This document shows positions 35,801 to 43,637 of a DNA stretch of 57,543 nt, piece after piece; positions within the stretch are counted from its first letter, which is position 1, and each line of letters starts with the position of its first letter. The notes beneath the pieces are model-generated. The model was not told where the DNA came from and did not search any database. It saw only the letters and a program-made list of their open reading frames with translations. The position numbers and the translations under genes were made by a program. Source of the DNA: Bacteroidales bacterium (lineage in GTDB: Bacteria; Bacteroidota; Bacteroidia; Bacteroidales; P3); assembly GCA_031272245.1 (NCBI GenBank), contig JAISUE010000037.1, positions 1-57,543 on the forward strand, given 5' to 3'.

Positions 35801-36108
35801 TGTTTGGGAAAAAGTTTTAGATTAGTAGCTAAAGTTTCTATTGTAATATTAGTAACTGTGTAATGAATATTTATTTTGCTATCCAAATTCAAATAAATAA
35901 TTTTATTATAACAAGGTATTTGTGGCTGACCGCTTATTTCAGATGTGTAAGGTAATGTTTTGTCACTTAATAACAAAAAATCTCTATTATCTATACTTAT
36001 GACATCACTTTTTAATGTTGAAAAATCAAATTGAAACTTTGTTTGAGCCAAAGATAAGTTAGATATAATGACTAACAAAATCAAGCAAAAAATATAAATT
36101 TTTTTCAT
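32845..36108 (-). CDS. Gingipain-like C25 family cysteine peptidase with T9SS sorting domain
   Basis: The 1087-residue secreted protein has a signal peptide (to LSLAQ) and a propeptide-like region to about 185. The peptidase core starts MIIVSPEMFRETLQPFIKW, with the TDLYYADYTADAIADVFYGRFSAQ segment, a catalytic His in NYTAHCSNSGWANP near 398 and a catalytic Cys in YINNCCISGKFDD near 432. Beta-sandwich domains (about 570-870), a carbohydrate/MAM-like beta domain (about 875-1005) and a type A T9SS sorting domain (KIFPNPASDRLNITNL to the end) follow. It is an exported or surface protease resembling gingipains. PorU, the T9SS sortase, is also a C25 protein and cannot be excluded. The promoter is at 36132-36139. 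Confidence 0.87.
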   Translation of the reverse strand: MKKIYIFCLILLVIISNLSLAQTKFQFDFSTLKSDVISIDNRDFLLLSDKTLPYTSEISGQPQIPCYNKIIYLNLDSKINIHYTVTNITIETLATNLKLFPKQPDLMKNKTKQDFVFDEQYYTLGIGNDTSAVRIKELGIKKDKRLVLIQVFPAAYLPVENILLRYGTVNVDIEITNSHNNMDKSIATTTRERKMIIVSPEMFRETLQPFIKWKTQEGIRITEIYPSDISGAWNTTNIKQHLQTLWNNQTLQEPFADFLLLCGDNEQLPAFSIAAGSYGASTDAHITDLYYADYTADAIADVFYGRFSAQNTSQMQAIIDKTINYEKFELNDTSYLNNILLVAGKETSGNAQTQGNGQINYAKSYLTELDTLLYYNPASANNTNAIIQRLNAGNSFVNYTAHCSNSGWANPNITNSIINSLDANGKLGFYINNCCISGKFDDNQCFAETLLRVSNKGAIGVISASNNTFWDGDYIFSVGNKSETLFPVYDSFSLGMYDRMFHTHNETRDNYAMTQAEIMQAGNLAITLAQKDYALYYREIYHLFGDPSLIPYFGLPAKQEINLPNLLPLEISSITLNALPYSYIALSIGDSLLTASLTDSTGNVTLNFNPIHQSCYLRIVVTKQFMRPFIDSILIQNINSPYISISNIQFTNEQQEPVSKFLSNNIYSISFNLINYGQQTANNTKVSLLQNQGFSIVSSEYLAGNIANLQTVVANNVLSFHLNDAIENNHIIELPIKIIATDFETEYTLKIRVAAPKFEITNLILNLYANDPYIAFDVLNDGETENNTGSVSIQKINTDVATLTETNIKSLSVLNPNQTQHFSYSIALSDNLNNNSILSFTIKVEAMPYCIIKNFEDILLQRNVEDFETGDFSCYSWQHANTSWIIDTTTKHNGLFSTRSGSISHNGTSTLLLDYESICTDSISFFIQTSTELNYDKFHFYIDGIEKLYLSGENSWKYYAFPVSEGKHIYKWEYVKDYSISEGLDAVWIDDVKLPLTRKIVGLNETTMSTKAIKIFPNPASDRLNITNLSNKSTITILNMNGKILYKREIFGQNNALIDLDMFSSGYYMICIHTDESLTTQKFVIIK

Positions 36109-36131
36109 TTTATCTTATTAAAATTAGAATG

Positions 36132-36139
36132 CAAAAATA
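36132..36139 (-). promoter_or_regulatory. -7 promoter element TATTTTTG for the C25 peptidase operon
   Basis: It is on the minus strand, 24 nt upstream of the ATG at 36108. It may drive the whole C25-DUF4271-hemD-rnpA-yidD unit. Confidence 0.6.
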
Positions 36140-36284
36140 TGAAATCTTTATTTTATTTACTAAAAAGGTTAGAAAAAAAGAAAAAGATATATACTTTTCA
36201 TATTTTTAATAGCAATTTGTAGAAAAAAAACTTGATTTTATCATTAAAAAATTAGATTTTTTAAAAGCAAAATGCGATTTTTAG

Positions 36285-36292
36285 TATTTTTG
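36285..36292 (+). promoter_or_regulatory. -7 promoter element TATTTTTG for the nitroreductase gene
   Basis: It matches TAnnTTTG 17 nt before the ATG at 36310, giving a very short leader. Confidence 0.55.
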
Positions 36293-36309
36293 TTCTTTGA
36301 AAATAAAAA

Positions 36310-37068
36310 TTGATTATGCAGGAAAATATAAAGAAAATACTGCTTGAACGCAGAACTATAAGGCAATATAGTAACAAAATAATAAGTGATGAAATATTAA
36401 ATACTATTCTTGAAGCTGGGGTTAGAGCTTCAAATTGTGGAAATATGCAGATTTACAGTATTATTGTTACCAAAGACGAGACAAAAAAAAGAGAACTTGC
36501 AAAATTTCACTTTAACCAACCAATGGTAACACAGGCTTCGGTGGTTTTAACTGTATGTGTTGATGTCAATCGTTTTGAAAAGTGGTGTCGTTTGAGAAAT
36601 GCCGAACCTTCTTATTTAAATTTTTTATGGTTTAATATTGGAACTATTGATGCAACAATAGCTTCTCAGGCAATGTGTGTAGCTGCAGAAAGTTATGGAA
36701 TAGGCATTTGTTATCTTGGAACTGTTACATATATGGCTAAACAAATTGCAGAATTTTTGAAATTACCAAAAGGTGTAGTTCCAATAACTACTATAACGCT
36801 TGGTTATCCAGCCGAAAATCCTCCTTTAACTGAACGTTTACCGGTGGAAGCAGTTATACATAATGAAGAATATCACGATTATTCGGATAATGACATAGAA
36901 AAAATATATTCTGATTTTGAAAATTTACCACAATCAAACAACTATGTTGAGGAAAATAAACAGGAAAATTTGGCTCAGGTATTTACAAATTGTCGTTATA
37001 AAAAGGAAGATTCTTTATCTTTTGGACAAAGTTATTTTGAATTTATAAAAGAGCAAGGTTTTTTTTAA
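36310..37068 (+). CDS. Nitroreductase family FMN oxidoreductase
   Basis: The 252-residue protein has the nitroreductase fold start KKILLERRTIRQYSNKII (FMN phosphate-binding Arg residues) and the ASQAMCVAAESYGIGICYLGT segment near 118-138 that packs on FMN. PITTITLGYPAENPPLTERLP, typical of the NfsA/FRP subgroup, follows. It probably reduces quinones, nitro compounds or flavins with NAD(P)H in the cytoplasm; the physiological substrate is unknown. The next gene starts 29 bp downstream without a clear promoter. Confidence 0.9.
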   Translation: MIMQENIKKILLERRTIRQYSNKIISDEILNTILEAGVRASNCGNMQIYSIIVTKDETKKRELAKFHFNQPMVTQASVVLTVCVDVNRFEKWCRLRNAEPSYLNFLWFNIGTIDATIASQAMCVAAESYGIGICYLGTVTYMAKQIAEFLKLPKGVVPITTITLGYPAENPPLTERLPVEAVIHNEEYHDYSDNDIEKIYSDFENLPQSNNYVEENKQENLAQVFTNCRYKKEDSLSFGQSYFEFIKEQGFF

Positions 37069-37097
37069 GCAATAAAAAATCTAAATAAATTATTGTT

Positions 37098-38363
37098 ATG
37101 AAAAATAAATTTCTTATATTTATAGTATTATCGTTTATTACATTGCAAAGTAGAGCATTATATATTATGATTCCAATGGATGAAACCCAGAAAAATCATT
37201 TGAAAGCTTACGGTGTCGCTTATGCTGCTTTACAAAATAATATAGAAGTTGATTGGTTGTTGAATTATCATGGCGGCAGTTTTATTTTTTCTCACAATTC
37301 TGCTCTTGAGAAGTTTTGCAAATTGAGAAGCGTAAGTTATGAACTTGTTGCTGATGTGCAAAAGGAAAATATTTACTCTCAAATCGCCGATCCTGAAATA
37401 AATATGGATGTAGTTAAGTTACAAAAAGCGCCTAAAATAGCTGTTTATTCACCCAAAAGTAAATTACCTTGGGATGATGCAGTTACGCTTGTGCTGACTT
37501 ATGCGGAGATACCTTATGATGTGGTTTATGATGAGGAAGTTTTGAGTGGAGTTTTACCAATGTATGATTGGTTACATTTACATCATGAAGATTTTACTGG
37601 GCAATATGGAAAGTTTTGGGCTAATTACCACAATCAAAAATGGTATATTGATGACGTTATAACACAGGAAACCCTTGCTCATAAGTTAGGATTCAATAAA
37701 GTTTCGCTCTTAAAATTAGCAGTTGTAAAACAGATACGTGATTTTGTTGCAGGTGGAGGCTTTATGTTTGCAATGTGTTCCGCACCTGACAGTTTTGATA
37801 TTGCCCTTGCTGCAGAAGGAATAGACATTTGTGATACACCTTTTGATGGAGATCCTATGGATGCAAATGCTCAACAACGACTTGATTTTGATAAATGTTT
37901 TGCTTTTCGTAATTTTCATATTGTAACAAATCCGTATCAGTATGCTATATCAGATATAGACGTAACTCACTCAAGAGCTAAGTTAGTTAATGAGAAAAAT
38001 GACCTTTTTGTTCTCTTTGATTTCTCTGCAAAATGGGATTGGATACCTACAATGTTAACTCAATGTCATACTAAAATAATAAAAGGTTTTATGGGGCAAA
38101 CAACGGCTTTCAACAAAAAGTATATAAAGTCTGCAGTTCTTATACTCGGAGAAAACAAATCCATTGATGAAGCTCGGTATATTCATGGTGAATATGGAAA
38201 GGGAACATGGACTTTTCTCGGAGGTCATGATCCGGAAGACTATCAACATTTTGTTGGAGACCCTAAAACTGATCTTGAATTATATCCAACAAGTCCTGGT
38301 TATCGCTTAATTCTTAATAATATTCTCTTTCCTGCTGCAAAAAAAGAAAAAAGAAAAACATAA
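37098..38363 (+). CDS. Secreted protein of the Bacteroidota 'asparagine synthetase B' family (function unknown)
   Basis: The 421-residue protein has a signal peptide (MKNKFLIFIVLSFITLQSRA) and then IPMDETQKNHLKAYGVAYAAL, a start I associate with Bacteroidota proteins labelled asparagine synthetase B. It shows neither the N-terminal Cys nucleophile nor the PPi-loop of real AsnB. The core (RDFVAGGGFMFAMCSAPDSF, LGGHDPEDYQHFVGDP) looks more like a class I amidotransferase/ThuA-like fold. The inherited name is probably wrong. Export to the periplasm is supported by the signal peptide. It is probably co-transcribed with the nitroreductase gene. Confidence 0.75.
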   Translation: MKNKFLIFIVLSFITLQSRALYIMIPMDETQKNHLKAYGVAYAALQNNIEVDWLLNYHGGSFIFSHNSALEKFCKLRSVSYELVADVQKENIYSQIADPEINMDVVKLQKAPKIAVYSPKSKLPWDDAVTLVLTYAEIPYDVVYDEEVLSGVLPMYDWLHLHHEDFTGQYGKFWANYHNQKWYIDDVITQETLAHKLGFNKVSLLKLAVVKQIRDFVAGGGFMFAMCSAPDSFDIALAAEGIDICDTPFDGDPMDANAQQRLDFDKCFAFRNFHIVTNPYQYAISDIDVTHSRAKLVNEKNDLFVLFDFSAKWDWIPTMLTQCHTKIIKGFMGQTTAFNKKYIKSAVLILGENKSIDEARYIHGEYGKGTWTFLGGHDPEDYQHFVGDPKTDLELYPTSPGYRLILNNILFPAAKKEKRKT

Positions 38364-38386
38364 AAAATAGTGATATATAAAGCAAT

Positions 38387-39259
38387 TTACCAGTCTTTTT
38401 CAGATTTGTATTGCTCTGCTTTCTGCTTTTCATTCTTTTTTATTTTCAAAAGAGTATTTTTTTCATTGTTTTTTAAGGCTTCAAGCATTCTATTTACTTC
38501 TTCTTTATCTTTTTTTTGCCGTTGTTGTGACGAAGGCTGTTGCTGATTCTGCTGTTGGTTTTGCTGATTCTGCTGCTGTTGTTGTTGATTCTGTTTTTGA
38601 TTTTGCTGATTTTGTTGTTGGTTTTGTTGATTTTGCTGCTGTTGTTGCTGATTTTGTTTTTGATTTTTGTCTTTTGGTTGTTTGGAAAGCAAATAATTGA
38701 TAAGAGAAAGGTTATATCTTGCTGCAGTATCGTCAGAAAATTTACGCAAAACCGCCTTATAATCATTCGCTGCTTCTCTTAACTGTTCATAATTTATAGA
38801 AGAAAATATCATTTTTTCTCGTGCTTCATCAGTCAAATCTGCTGAAGACAGGGAGTCAAGATGCTGAGTTGCTTTGCGAAACTTCACGTTTCCCTGATTA
38901 TAAATTGCCCACATTTTTTGCAAAGAGTCCTTTTCTTCAAACGAATCATAAGATTTTTGCCAGTAAGAATTGGCTATATCATCTTTGTTTGTGTCGTTCA
39001 TTCGGTAGTGAGTGTTTCCTAAATTAAACAAAGTATTACTGTAAACCGAATCCATTGTCAATACTTTGCGATAATTTGCTTCCGCATTTGAATAATCTTT
39101 CTTTTGATAAAATTTGTTAGCCTCCCGTTGTGCGTTCTTTTTCTTATCACATGAAGTGAAAAAAATGACAGAAATCAATATCATTACAGGCAGTAACATA
39201 ATGTTAAAATAACGATTCACAATCGTGTTTTTCAAATTTTTTACATTCATTTTACTCAT
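38387..39259 (-). CDS. batC: BatC-like TPR protein with Gln-rich tandem duplication
   Basis: The 290-residue protein has one N-terminal hydrophobic segment ending FFTSCDKKK, which could be a lipobox or membrane anchor. TPR helices (ANKFYQKKDYSNAEANYRKVL and others) span about 45-195, then comes a Gln/Asn/Lys low-complexity tract (about 200-250) and a charged end. This is the BatC plan of the aerotolerance operon, where BatA/B/C form an envelope complex of unclear function. The Gln-rich tract is a near-perfect tandem duplication of a 63-bp unit within about 38540-38670, prone to slippage. It starts 3 bp after batB. Confidence 0.85.
   Translation of the reverse strand: MSKMNVKNLKNTIVNRYFNIMLLPVMILISVIFFTSCDKKKNAQREANKFYQKKDYSNAEANYRKVLTMDSVYSNTLFNLGNTHYRMNDTNKDDIANSYWQKSYDSFEEKDSLQKMWAIYNQGNVKFRKATQHLDSLSSADLTDEAREKMIFSSINYEQLREAANDYKAVLRKFSDDTAARYNLSLINYLLSKQPKDKNQKQNQQQQQQNQQNQQQNQQNQKQNQQQQQQNQQNQQQNQQQPSSQQRQKKDKEEVNRMLEALKNNEKNTLLKIKKNEKQKAEQYKSEKDW
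38540..38670 (-). repeat. 63-bp tandem duplication encoding a 21-residue Gln/Asn-rich unit
   Basis: Two consecutive copies encode NQKQNQQQQQQNQQNQQQNQ-type blocks inside batC. Differences between copies are synonymous T/C changes in the reverse complement of CAG/CAA codons, so the repeat is conserved at protein level. Confidence 0.8.
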
Positions 39260-39262
39260 ATT

Positions 39263-40297
39263 TTAATCCTCATTAAAGAAAAATTGTTTGTTAATATACT
39301 TGTTTTTACGTTCAAAAATTAGCAATTCTGCAATAAGCAGCAGGAGAGAAATTGCCAGAAACGGAGCAAAACGGTCATCATAATCGTTATAAGCATAAGC
39401 CTCATACTCATTCTTTTCCATCTTATTCACAGAAGAAAGTATATCATCTATCCCGATTGACGAATTATTAGCCCGAACATATAAACCGCCTCCTGCCTTT
39501 GCAACATCTTTAAGTATGCTTTCATTGAGTTTGGTCATAACGACTTCTCCAAATTTATCCCTCTTATAATCATTACGATTTCCAAATTTTTTAACAGGAA
39601 TGGGCACGCCTTCCTTACTGCCAAGTCCGATTGTATTAACAGTTATGCCTTTCTTTTTTGCTTCTTTTGCTGCATCAACCGCACCGGTTTCGTTATCTTC
39701 TCCATCTGAAATCACGATTATCGTGCGGGCTTTATGTCCTTTTTCTTTTTCCAAAGTCGCAACTGCTGTTTCAATAGCCTCACCTATTGCCGTTCCTTGA
39801 TTGGAAATCATTGACGGATTTACAATATCTATGAAAGTCTTTGCCGTACCATAGTCTGATGTTAAAGGTAATTGTACATAAGAACTTCCTGCAAAAATCA
39901 CTAAACCTATCTTATCTGTTTCCATTTGAGATACCAAATTTGATATGGATTGCTTTGCTCTTATCAATCGATTTGGCTTAATATCCTCAGCAAACATAGA
40001 GTTAGATATATCCAAACATACCATAATATCAGCACCTTTTCGTGTTTTTTTTGCTACACTTGTCCCGATTTGCGGGCGACAGAGGGCAAAAACCAAGAAA
40101 ATATAAGCAAGACACCACAAAATAAACTTGAAATTTTGTTTTCCAATAGAGAGTTGTGGAATGATTTTGTCAATAGTTTGCTTATCGGAAAAGGCGATTA
40201 AGGCTTGTTTTTTTCGCCAAATGTATAGCCATTGCAAGGCTACAAAAAGAATTAAGGCGAACAACAAATAAAAATATTCAGGATTTTCAAATCTCAT
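39263..40297 (-). CDS. batB: BatB-like VWA domain membrane protein
   Basis: The 344-residue protein has two N-terminal membrane helices, a von Willebrand A domain and a C-terminal membrane helix. The metal-ion-dependent adhesion site is intact: DISNSM (DxSxS) near 97, the Thr in PLTSDYGTA, and ISDGEDNETG near 195. In Bat operons BatA and BatB are paralogous VWA proteins facing the periplasm. It is separated from batA by an unusual 306-bp repeat-filled gap. Confidence 0.9.
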   Translation of the reverse strand: MRFENPEYFYLLFALILFVALQWLYIWRKKQALIAFSDKQTIDKIIPQLSIGKQNFKFILWCLAYIFLVFALCRPQIGTSVAKKTRKGADIMVCLDISNSMFAEDIKPNRLIRAKQSISNLVSQMETDKIGLVIFAGSSYVQLPLTSDYGTAKTFIDIVNPSMISNQGTAIGEAIETAVATLEKEKGHKARTIIVISDGEDNETGAVDAAKEAKKKGITVNTIGLGSKEGVPIPVKKFGNRNDYKRDKFGEVVMTKLNESILKDVAKAGGGLYVRANNSSIGIDDILSSVNKMEKNEYEAYAYNDYDDRFAPFLAISLLLLIAELLIFERKNKYINKQFFFNED

Positions 40298-40603
40298 AAT
40301 CGGTTAAAATTTTTTAGTTGCACGTAATATAAAATGTGTAATGTTGATTTTTAATTTTATTGTTAAAAACTTCTGATTTAAAAGTACGGTACTTTTGATT
40401 TAAAAGTACGGAACTTTTTGCCATAAAGTACGGTACTTTTGATTTAAAAGTACGGTACTTTTTTTTACAAAGTATAAAGTATTGATTTTCAAACTCTATA
40501 AATTTGACAAAAAATACACTGATTCTAAGCAAAAAATCCTTATATTTTGAGCAAAAAATACAGATATTTGAAATAAGAAATTGCTGTTTTATGATTGTTT
40601 TCA
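40298..40603. repeat. Two families of 21-22-bp tandem repeats inserted between batA and batB
   Basis: Family 1 has four units at 40375-40396, 40397-40418, 40420-40440 and 40441-40462, each with the dyad AAAGTACGGTACTTT (one copy has GGAACT). Family 2 has three diverged units at 40501-40521, 40522-40543 and 40544-40565, sharing a core like AAGCAAAAAAT. A 96-codon minus frame (40314-40604) starts in TAATG overlap with the batA stop, but unit lengths of 21-23 bp break any peptide periodicity, so I doubt it is a real gene. On the plus strand two units contain TACTTTTG (40390-40397 and 40434-40441), a -7-like motif antisense to the operon. Confidence 0.8.
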
Positions 40604-41596
40604 TTATGGTTTTGTGTTGAAAAGTGTTTTTCTTAATAATTCTTCAACAACGAAAAGAACGAGAATTATCAGAATTATGAACAAGCCTAACTCCGTTTTT
40701 TGTTGAAAAACTTGCGTATCTACTACCGATTTTTCCATTTTATCAATGTCGGAAAATATTGTTTTCAGAGACGCTTTGTTAGTGGAACGGAAGTATTTTC
40801 CACCTGTTTCATGAGCCATTTCCGTTAGAAGTTTTTCGTCTATTCTCACTTCTACGTATTGATATTGCCTTCCGAAAGGTGTTTCGTAGGGAAAAGGTGC
40901 TAAAGAGTTGTTACCTACGCCGATAGTATAGACACGAATGTTAAACTTTTTAGCGATTTCTGCTGCCATTAAAGGGTCTATTGAACCGAGATTGTTCATA
41001 CCGTCAGTTAATAAGATAACGACTTTGCTTTTAGTTTTGCTGTCTTTTATACGATTAATTGCCGTTGCGAGACCATCTCCAATGGCAGTTCCATCATTGA
41101 TTTGACCAGTATTTAATTTTGATAATAACTCTTTTACTACCGAATGGTCAAGAGTTGGCGGGCATTGTGTGTAACTTTCACCTGAAAAGGCGACAATTCC
41201 GATGTTGTCATCTGTCCTTTTTTCAACAAAATCCTTTGCTACAGCTTTTGCAGCTTCCAACCTGTTTGGTTTAAAGTCCTCTGCAAGCATTGACGAAGAT
41301 ATGTCCATTGCGAGTATAATGTCTATTCCTTCCTTGTCACTTTCGGAATAACTCCAATAAGACTGGGGACGTGCAATAGCTAAAATCAGTAGAATGATGA
41401 TGAGAAGTCTTAACAAATCGGGTAAGTTTCTCAGTTTAATACGCCATGATTTACTGCTGCCGAAGGCTTCAATTTGGGAATAAGTTACCGGTGTTTTGCG
41501 TTTTTTGTTGAAGAAAATATACCATAATATTAATAGAGGTATGGATAAAAGTAACCATAAGTATTGAGGATTATTGAATGAAAAACTGTTAAACAT
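40604..41596 (-). CDS. batA: BatA-like VWA domain membrane protein
   Basis: The 330-residue protein has an N-terminal helix pair, a VWA domain with MIDAS motif DISSSM near 92, Thr in QCPPTLDHS and LTDGMNNLG near 192, and a C-terminal membrane helix (LGLFIILIILVLFVVEELL). It is paralogous to batB. The start overlaps the end of the upstream BatD-like gene by 8 nt, indicating coupling. The stop lies next to the repeat-filled spacer before batB. Confidence 0.9.
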   Translation of the reverse strand: MFNSFSFNNPQYLWLLLSIPLLILWYIFFNKKRKTPVTYSQIEAFGSSKSWRIKLRNLPDLLRLLIIILLILAIARPQSYWSYSESDKEGIDIILAMDISSSMLAEDFKPNRLEAAKAVAKDFVEKRTDDNIGIVAFSGESYTQCPPTLDHSVVKELLSKLNTGQINDGTAIGDGLATAINRIKDSKTKSKVVILLTDGMNNLGSIDPLMAAEIAKKFNIRVYTIGVGNNSLAPFPYETPFGRQYQYVEVRIDEKLLTEMAHETGGKYFRSTNKASLKTIFSDIDKMEKSVVDTQVFQQKTELGLFIILIILVLFVVEELLRKTLFNTKP

Positions 41597-42566
41597 TTTC
41601 AGTTTCCTCCTTTCTGTCTTTTAAATCATTGTTTATTTCAGATGCTTTTACTATAAATGTACGGCTCATCTCTATACTTTTTTCGTCAATGTTAGTATCT
41701 GTGTTAAATTTTGCAAACTTAACCAAGTCGGCATAAGAGAGTATGTAACGCAATCTTGCTAAATTTTCTTCTCCATTTATTTGAGAAATTTGTTGTTGAA
41801 GGGTAAAAATTATCTCTGAACTTGTCATTTCAAGAGCATAAATACCGAAAGCTTCCATGAGAAAGTTCCTAAGAATATCAGTCATTTCGGAGTAATATTG
41901 CTTCTTTTGTCCCTGTTCAGGCAAATGTTTTTGACGTAGATAATCAAGAGCTTTCAGGGCTTTTACATCGGCAGGTTCGGATTTAATTGGAGCAATGTAT
42001 TGACGAATGTTTGGTTTATGTCCTTTTTTGAAATAGCGAATAAGTAAAAACAGACCGATAATCACTGCTAAAACAGCAAGCGTTATCCAAATAATCGGCA
42101 ATATTTCTCTGATGTTAAAACTCTCTTTAATAATAGGTTTGATGTCTTTTGTCTCTATTTTTGTTGTATCAACAGGAAAGTTTATGACGGAAAATGCTAT
42201 ACTGTCTGTTATATATTTGGTTTCTTTTCCTGTGGAGGTATCCAAATCTGTTATTATAAGTTGAGGTATGTAATGTGTTCCCTCCATAAACGATGTGAAA
42301 ATTGCACGGAATTGAGCAAACTTTTTACCTTTTTCTTCTATTATATTGTTACTTATTGACAGTAATTCCAAAGTATCTGTTTTGATTTCTTTTGGATTTA
42401 TGACTTCACATCTTGCTGGAATTCGGAAAGAAAGAGCAATTCTGCCTCCAATATATACTTTGTTTGTATCAATTTGCACTTTTATTCTTTCCTGCGAATA
42501 AAGAGTATTGAAGCAGGAAGTCAAGATAATTATGTTGCAAAATAATGTTATTACTTTTTTGTTCAT
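41589..42566 (-). CDS. Bat-operon membrane protein (BatD/DUF4381-like)
   Basis: The 325-residue protein has a signal peptide and a beta-rich periplasmic domain (about 25-150, VQIDTNKVYIGGRIALSF). A membrane helix lies near 155-180, and a cytoplasmic helical domain follows (KALKALDYLRQKHLPEQ, YYSEMTDILRNFLMEAFGIYALEMTSSEI). Proteins of this layout sit between DUF58 and batA in Bacteroidota Bat operons. The exact role is unknown. It follows the DUF58 gene with no gap beyond one base and overlaps batA. Confidence 0.75.
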   Translation of the reverse strand: MNKKVITLFCNIIILTSCFNTLYSQERIKVQIDTNKVYIGGRIALSFRIPARCEVINPKEIKTDTLELLSISNNIIEEKGKKFAQFRAIFTSFMEGTHYIPQLIITDLDTSTGKETKYITDSIAFSVINFPVDTTKIETKDIKPIIKESFNIREILPIIWITLAVLAVIIGLFLLIRYFKKGHKPNIRQYIAPIKSEPADVKALKALDYLRQKHLPEQGQKKQYYSEMTDILRNFLMEAFGIYALEMTSSEIIFTLQQQISQINGEENLARLRYILSYADLVKFAKFNTDTNIDEKSIEMSRTFIVKASEINNDLKDRKEETENV

Positions 42567-42567
42567 C

Positions 42568-43452
42568 TTAATTTTTACTTGAAAACAATTTCATTAACGA
42601 TTTAATATAGTCATCATTTGTCTGCAAAGTAACGTTATCTATTCCTAAACGTTTCAGTTGCATTTCTGTTTCTTCGTCCTGTTTGCGGCGAAATTCGGCA
42701 AATGCTTTCATTTGTTTGCTGTTGTTTGTGTCAATCCAAAGAGTTTTGTCGCTTTCAGCGTCTTTAAGTTGCATTAAACCTATCTTTGGTAAAGTATATT
42801 CTCTCTTATCTCTCACTGTTATTACCGATAAATCGTGCTTTCTTGCCGTTATTCTCAAAGAGGAATCGTCAAATTTTCCAAAACTGTCAGTGATAAAAAA
42901 GCATGTTGCACGTTTTTTTATCACGGAAGAAAAGTATTTTAATGGTTCTGAAAAAGATGTTCCTTTCTGTATTTCTGACTGTTCTGTTGCATTTATATCT
43001 GAATACATAAGCAGTTCTCTTATTATCCTTAATATATGAGCCGATCCTTTTTTGGGAGGAATGTACTTTTCTACCTTGTCAGAAAAGAAAATAACTCCAA
43101 CCTTATCGTTGTTTGCAATAGCGGAGAAAGAAAGCACAGCCGCAATCTCGGTTATTATTTCACTTTTCAAAACTTTGTTTGTACCAAAAAAGGTAGAACC
43201 GCTTATATCTATAATGAGAACAACGGTCATTTCTCTCTCTTCTTCAAATATTTTTACGTACGGATGATTAAATCTTGCCGTAACATTCCAGTCAATAGAG
43301 CGAATTTCGTCACCATAGTTATATTCCCTAACTTCACTGAACGCCATTCCTTTTCCTTTAAAGGCGGAATGATATTGCCCGGCGAAGATATTGTGAGATA
43401 ATTTCTTGGTTTTAATCTCTATTTTACGAACCTTCTTTAATAAATCATTCAT
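42568..43452 (-). CDS. DUF58 domain protein of the Bat operon
   Basis: The 294-residue protein has the DUF58 signature YGDEIRSIDWNVTARFNHPYVKIFEEER near 48-75 and a VWA-like core with IDISGSTFFG (DxSxS). It is the first gene of the Bat operon in this window. The moxR-type AAA+ ATPase that normally precedes it is absent: the upstream 185 bp are non-coding and the next gene is divergent. I found no clear TAnnTTTG element for this strand there. Confidence 0.92.
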   Translation of the reverse strand: MNDLLKKVRKIEIKTKKLSHNIFAGQYHSAFKGKGMAFSEVREYNYGDEIRSIDWNVTARFNHPYVKIFEEEREMTVVLIIDISGSTFFGTNKVLKSEIITEIAAVLSFSAIANNDKVGVIFFSDKVEKYIPPKKGSAHILRIIRELLMYSDINATEQSEIQKGTSFSEPLKYFSSVIKKRATCFFITDSFGKFDDSSLRITARKHDLSVITVRDKREYTLPKIGLMQLKDAESDKTLWIDTNNSKQMKAFAEFRRKQDEETEMQLKRLGIDNVTLQTNDDYIKSLMKLFSSKN

Positions 43453-43567
43453 AAAAGTTAAAAAATTCTTAGGTTATTTTAACGTGATATTTTAACTTAT
43501 ATTTTATTGAACCGAAAAAAACACGCAATTTTTCTTTACATCATAATGAATAATATCTTTATTTTTA

Positions 43568-43575
43568 TACTTTTG
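43568..43575 (+). promoter_or_regulatory. -7 promoter element TACTTTTG for the HATPase gene
   Basis: It matches TAnnTTTG 62 nt upstream of the ATG at 43638. Confidence 0.5.
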
Positions 43576-43637
43576 CAGCTTGTTAAACAAAACAAAAAAT
43601 GCTTTAGAATATATTTAAACCAGATATTTAATTCAAG

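Noticed and set aside
38540..38782. Leu/Ile-only open frame antisense to batC
   Set aside because: It is the reverse complement of the CAG/CAA repeat tract and an artefact of low complexity.
40314..40604. 96-codon frame between batA and batB, start overlapping the batA stop (TAATG)
   Set aside because: It consists largely of out-of-phase translations of the 21-23-bp repeats, so its peptide has no regular period or domain. Treated as a repeat region, though coupling is noted.
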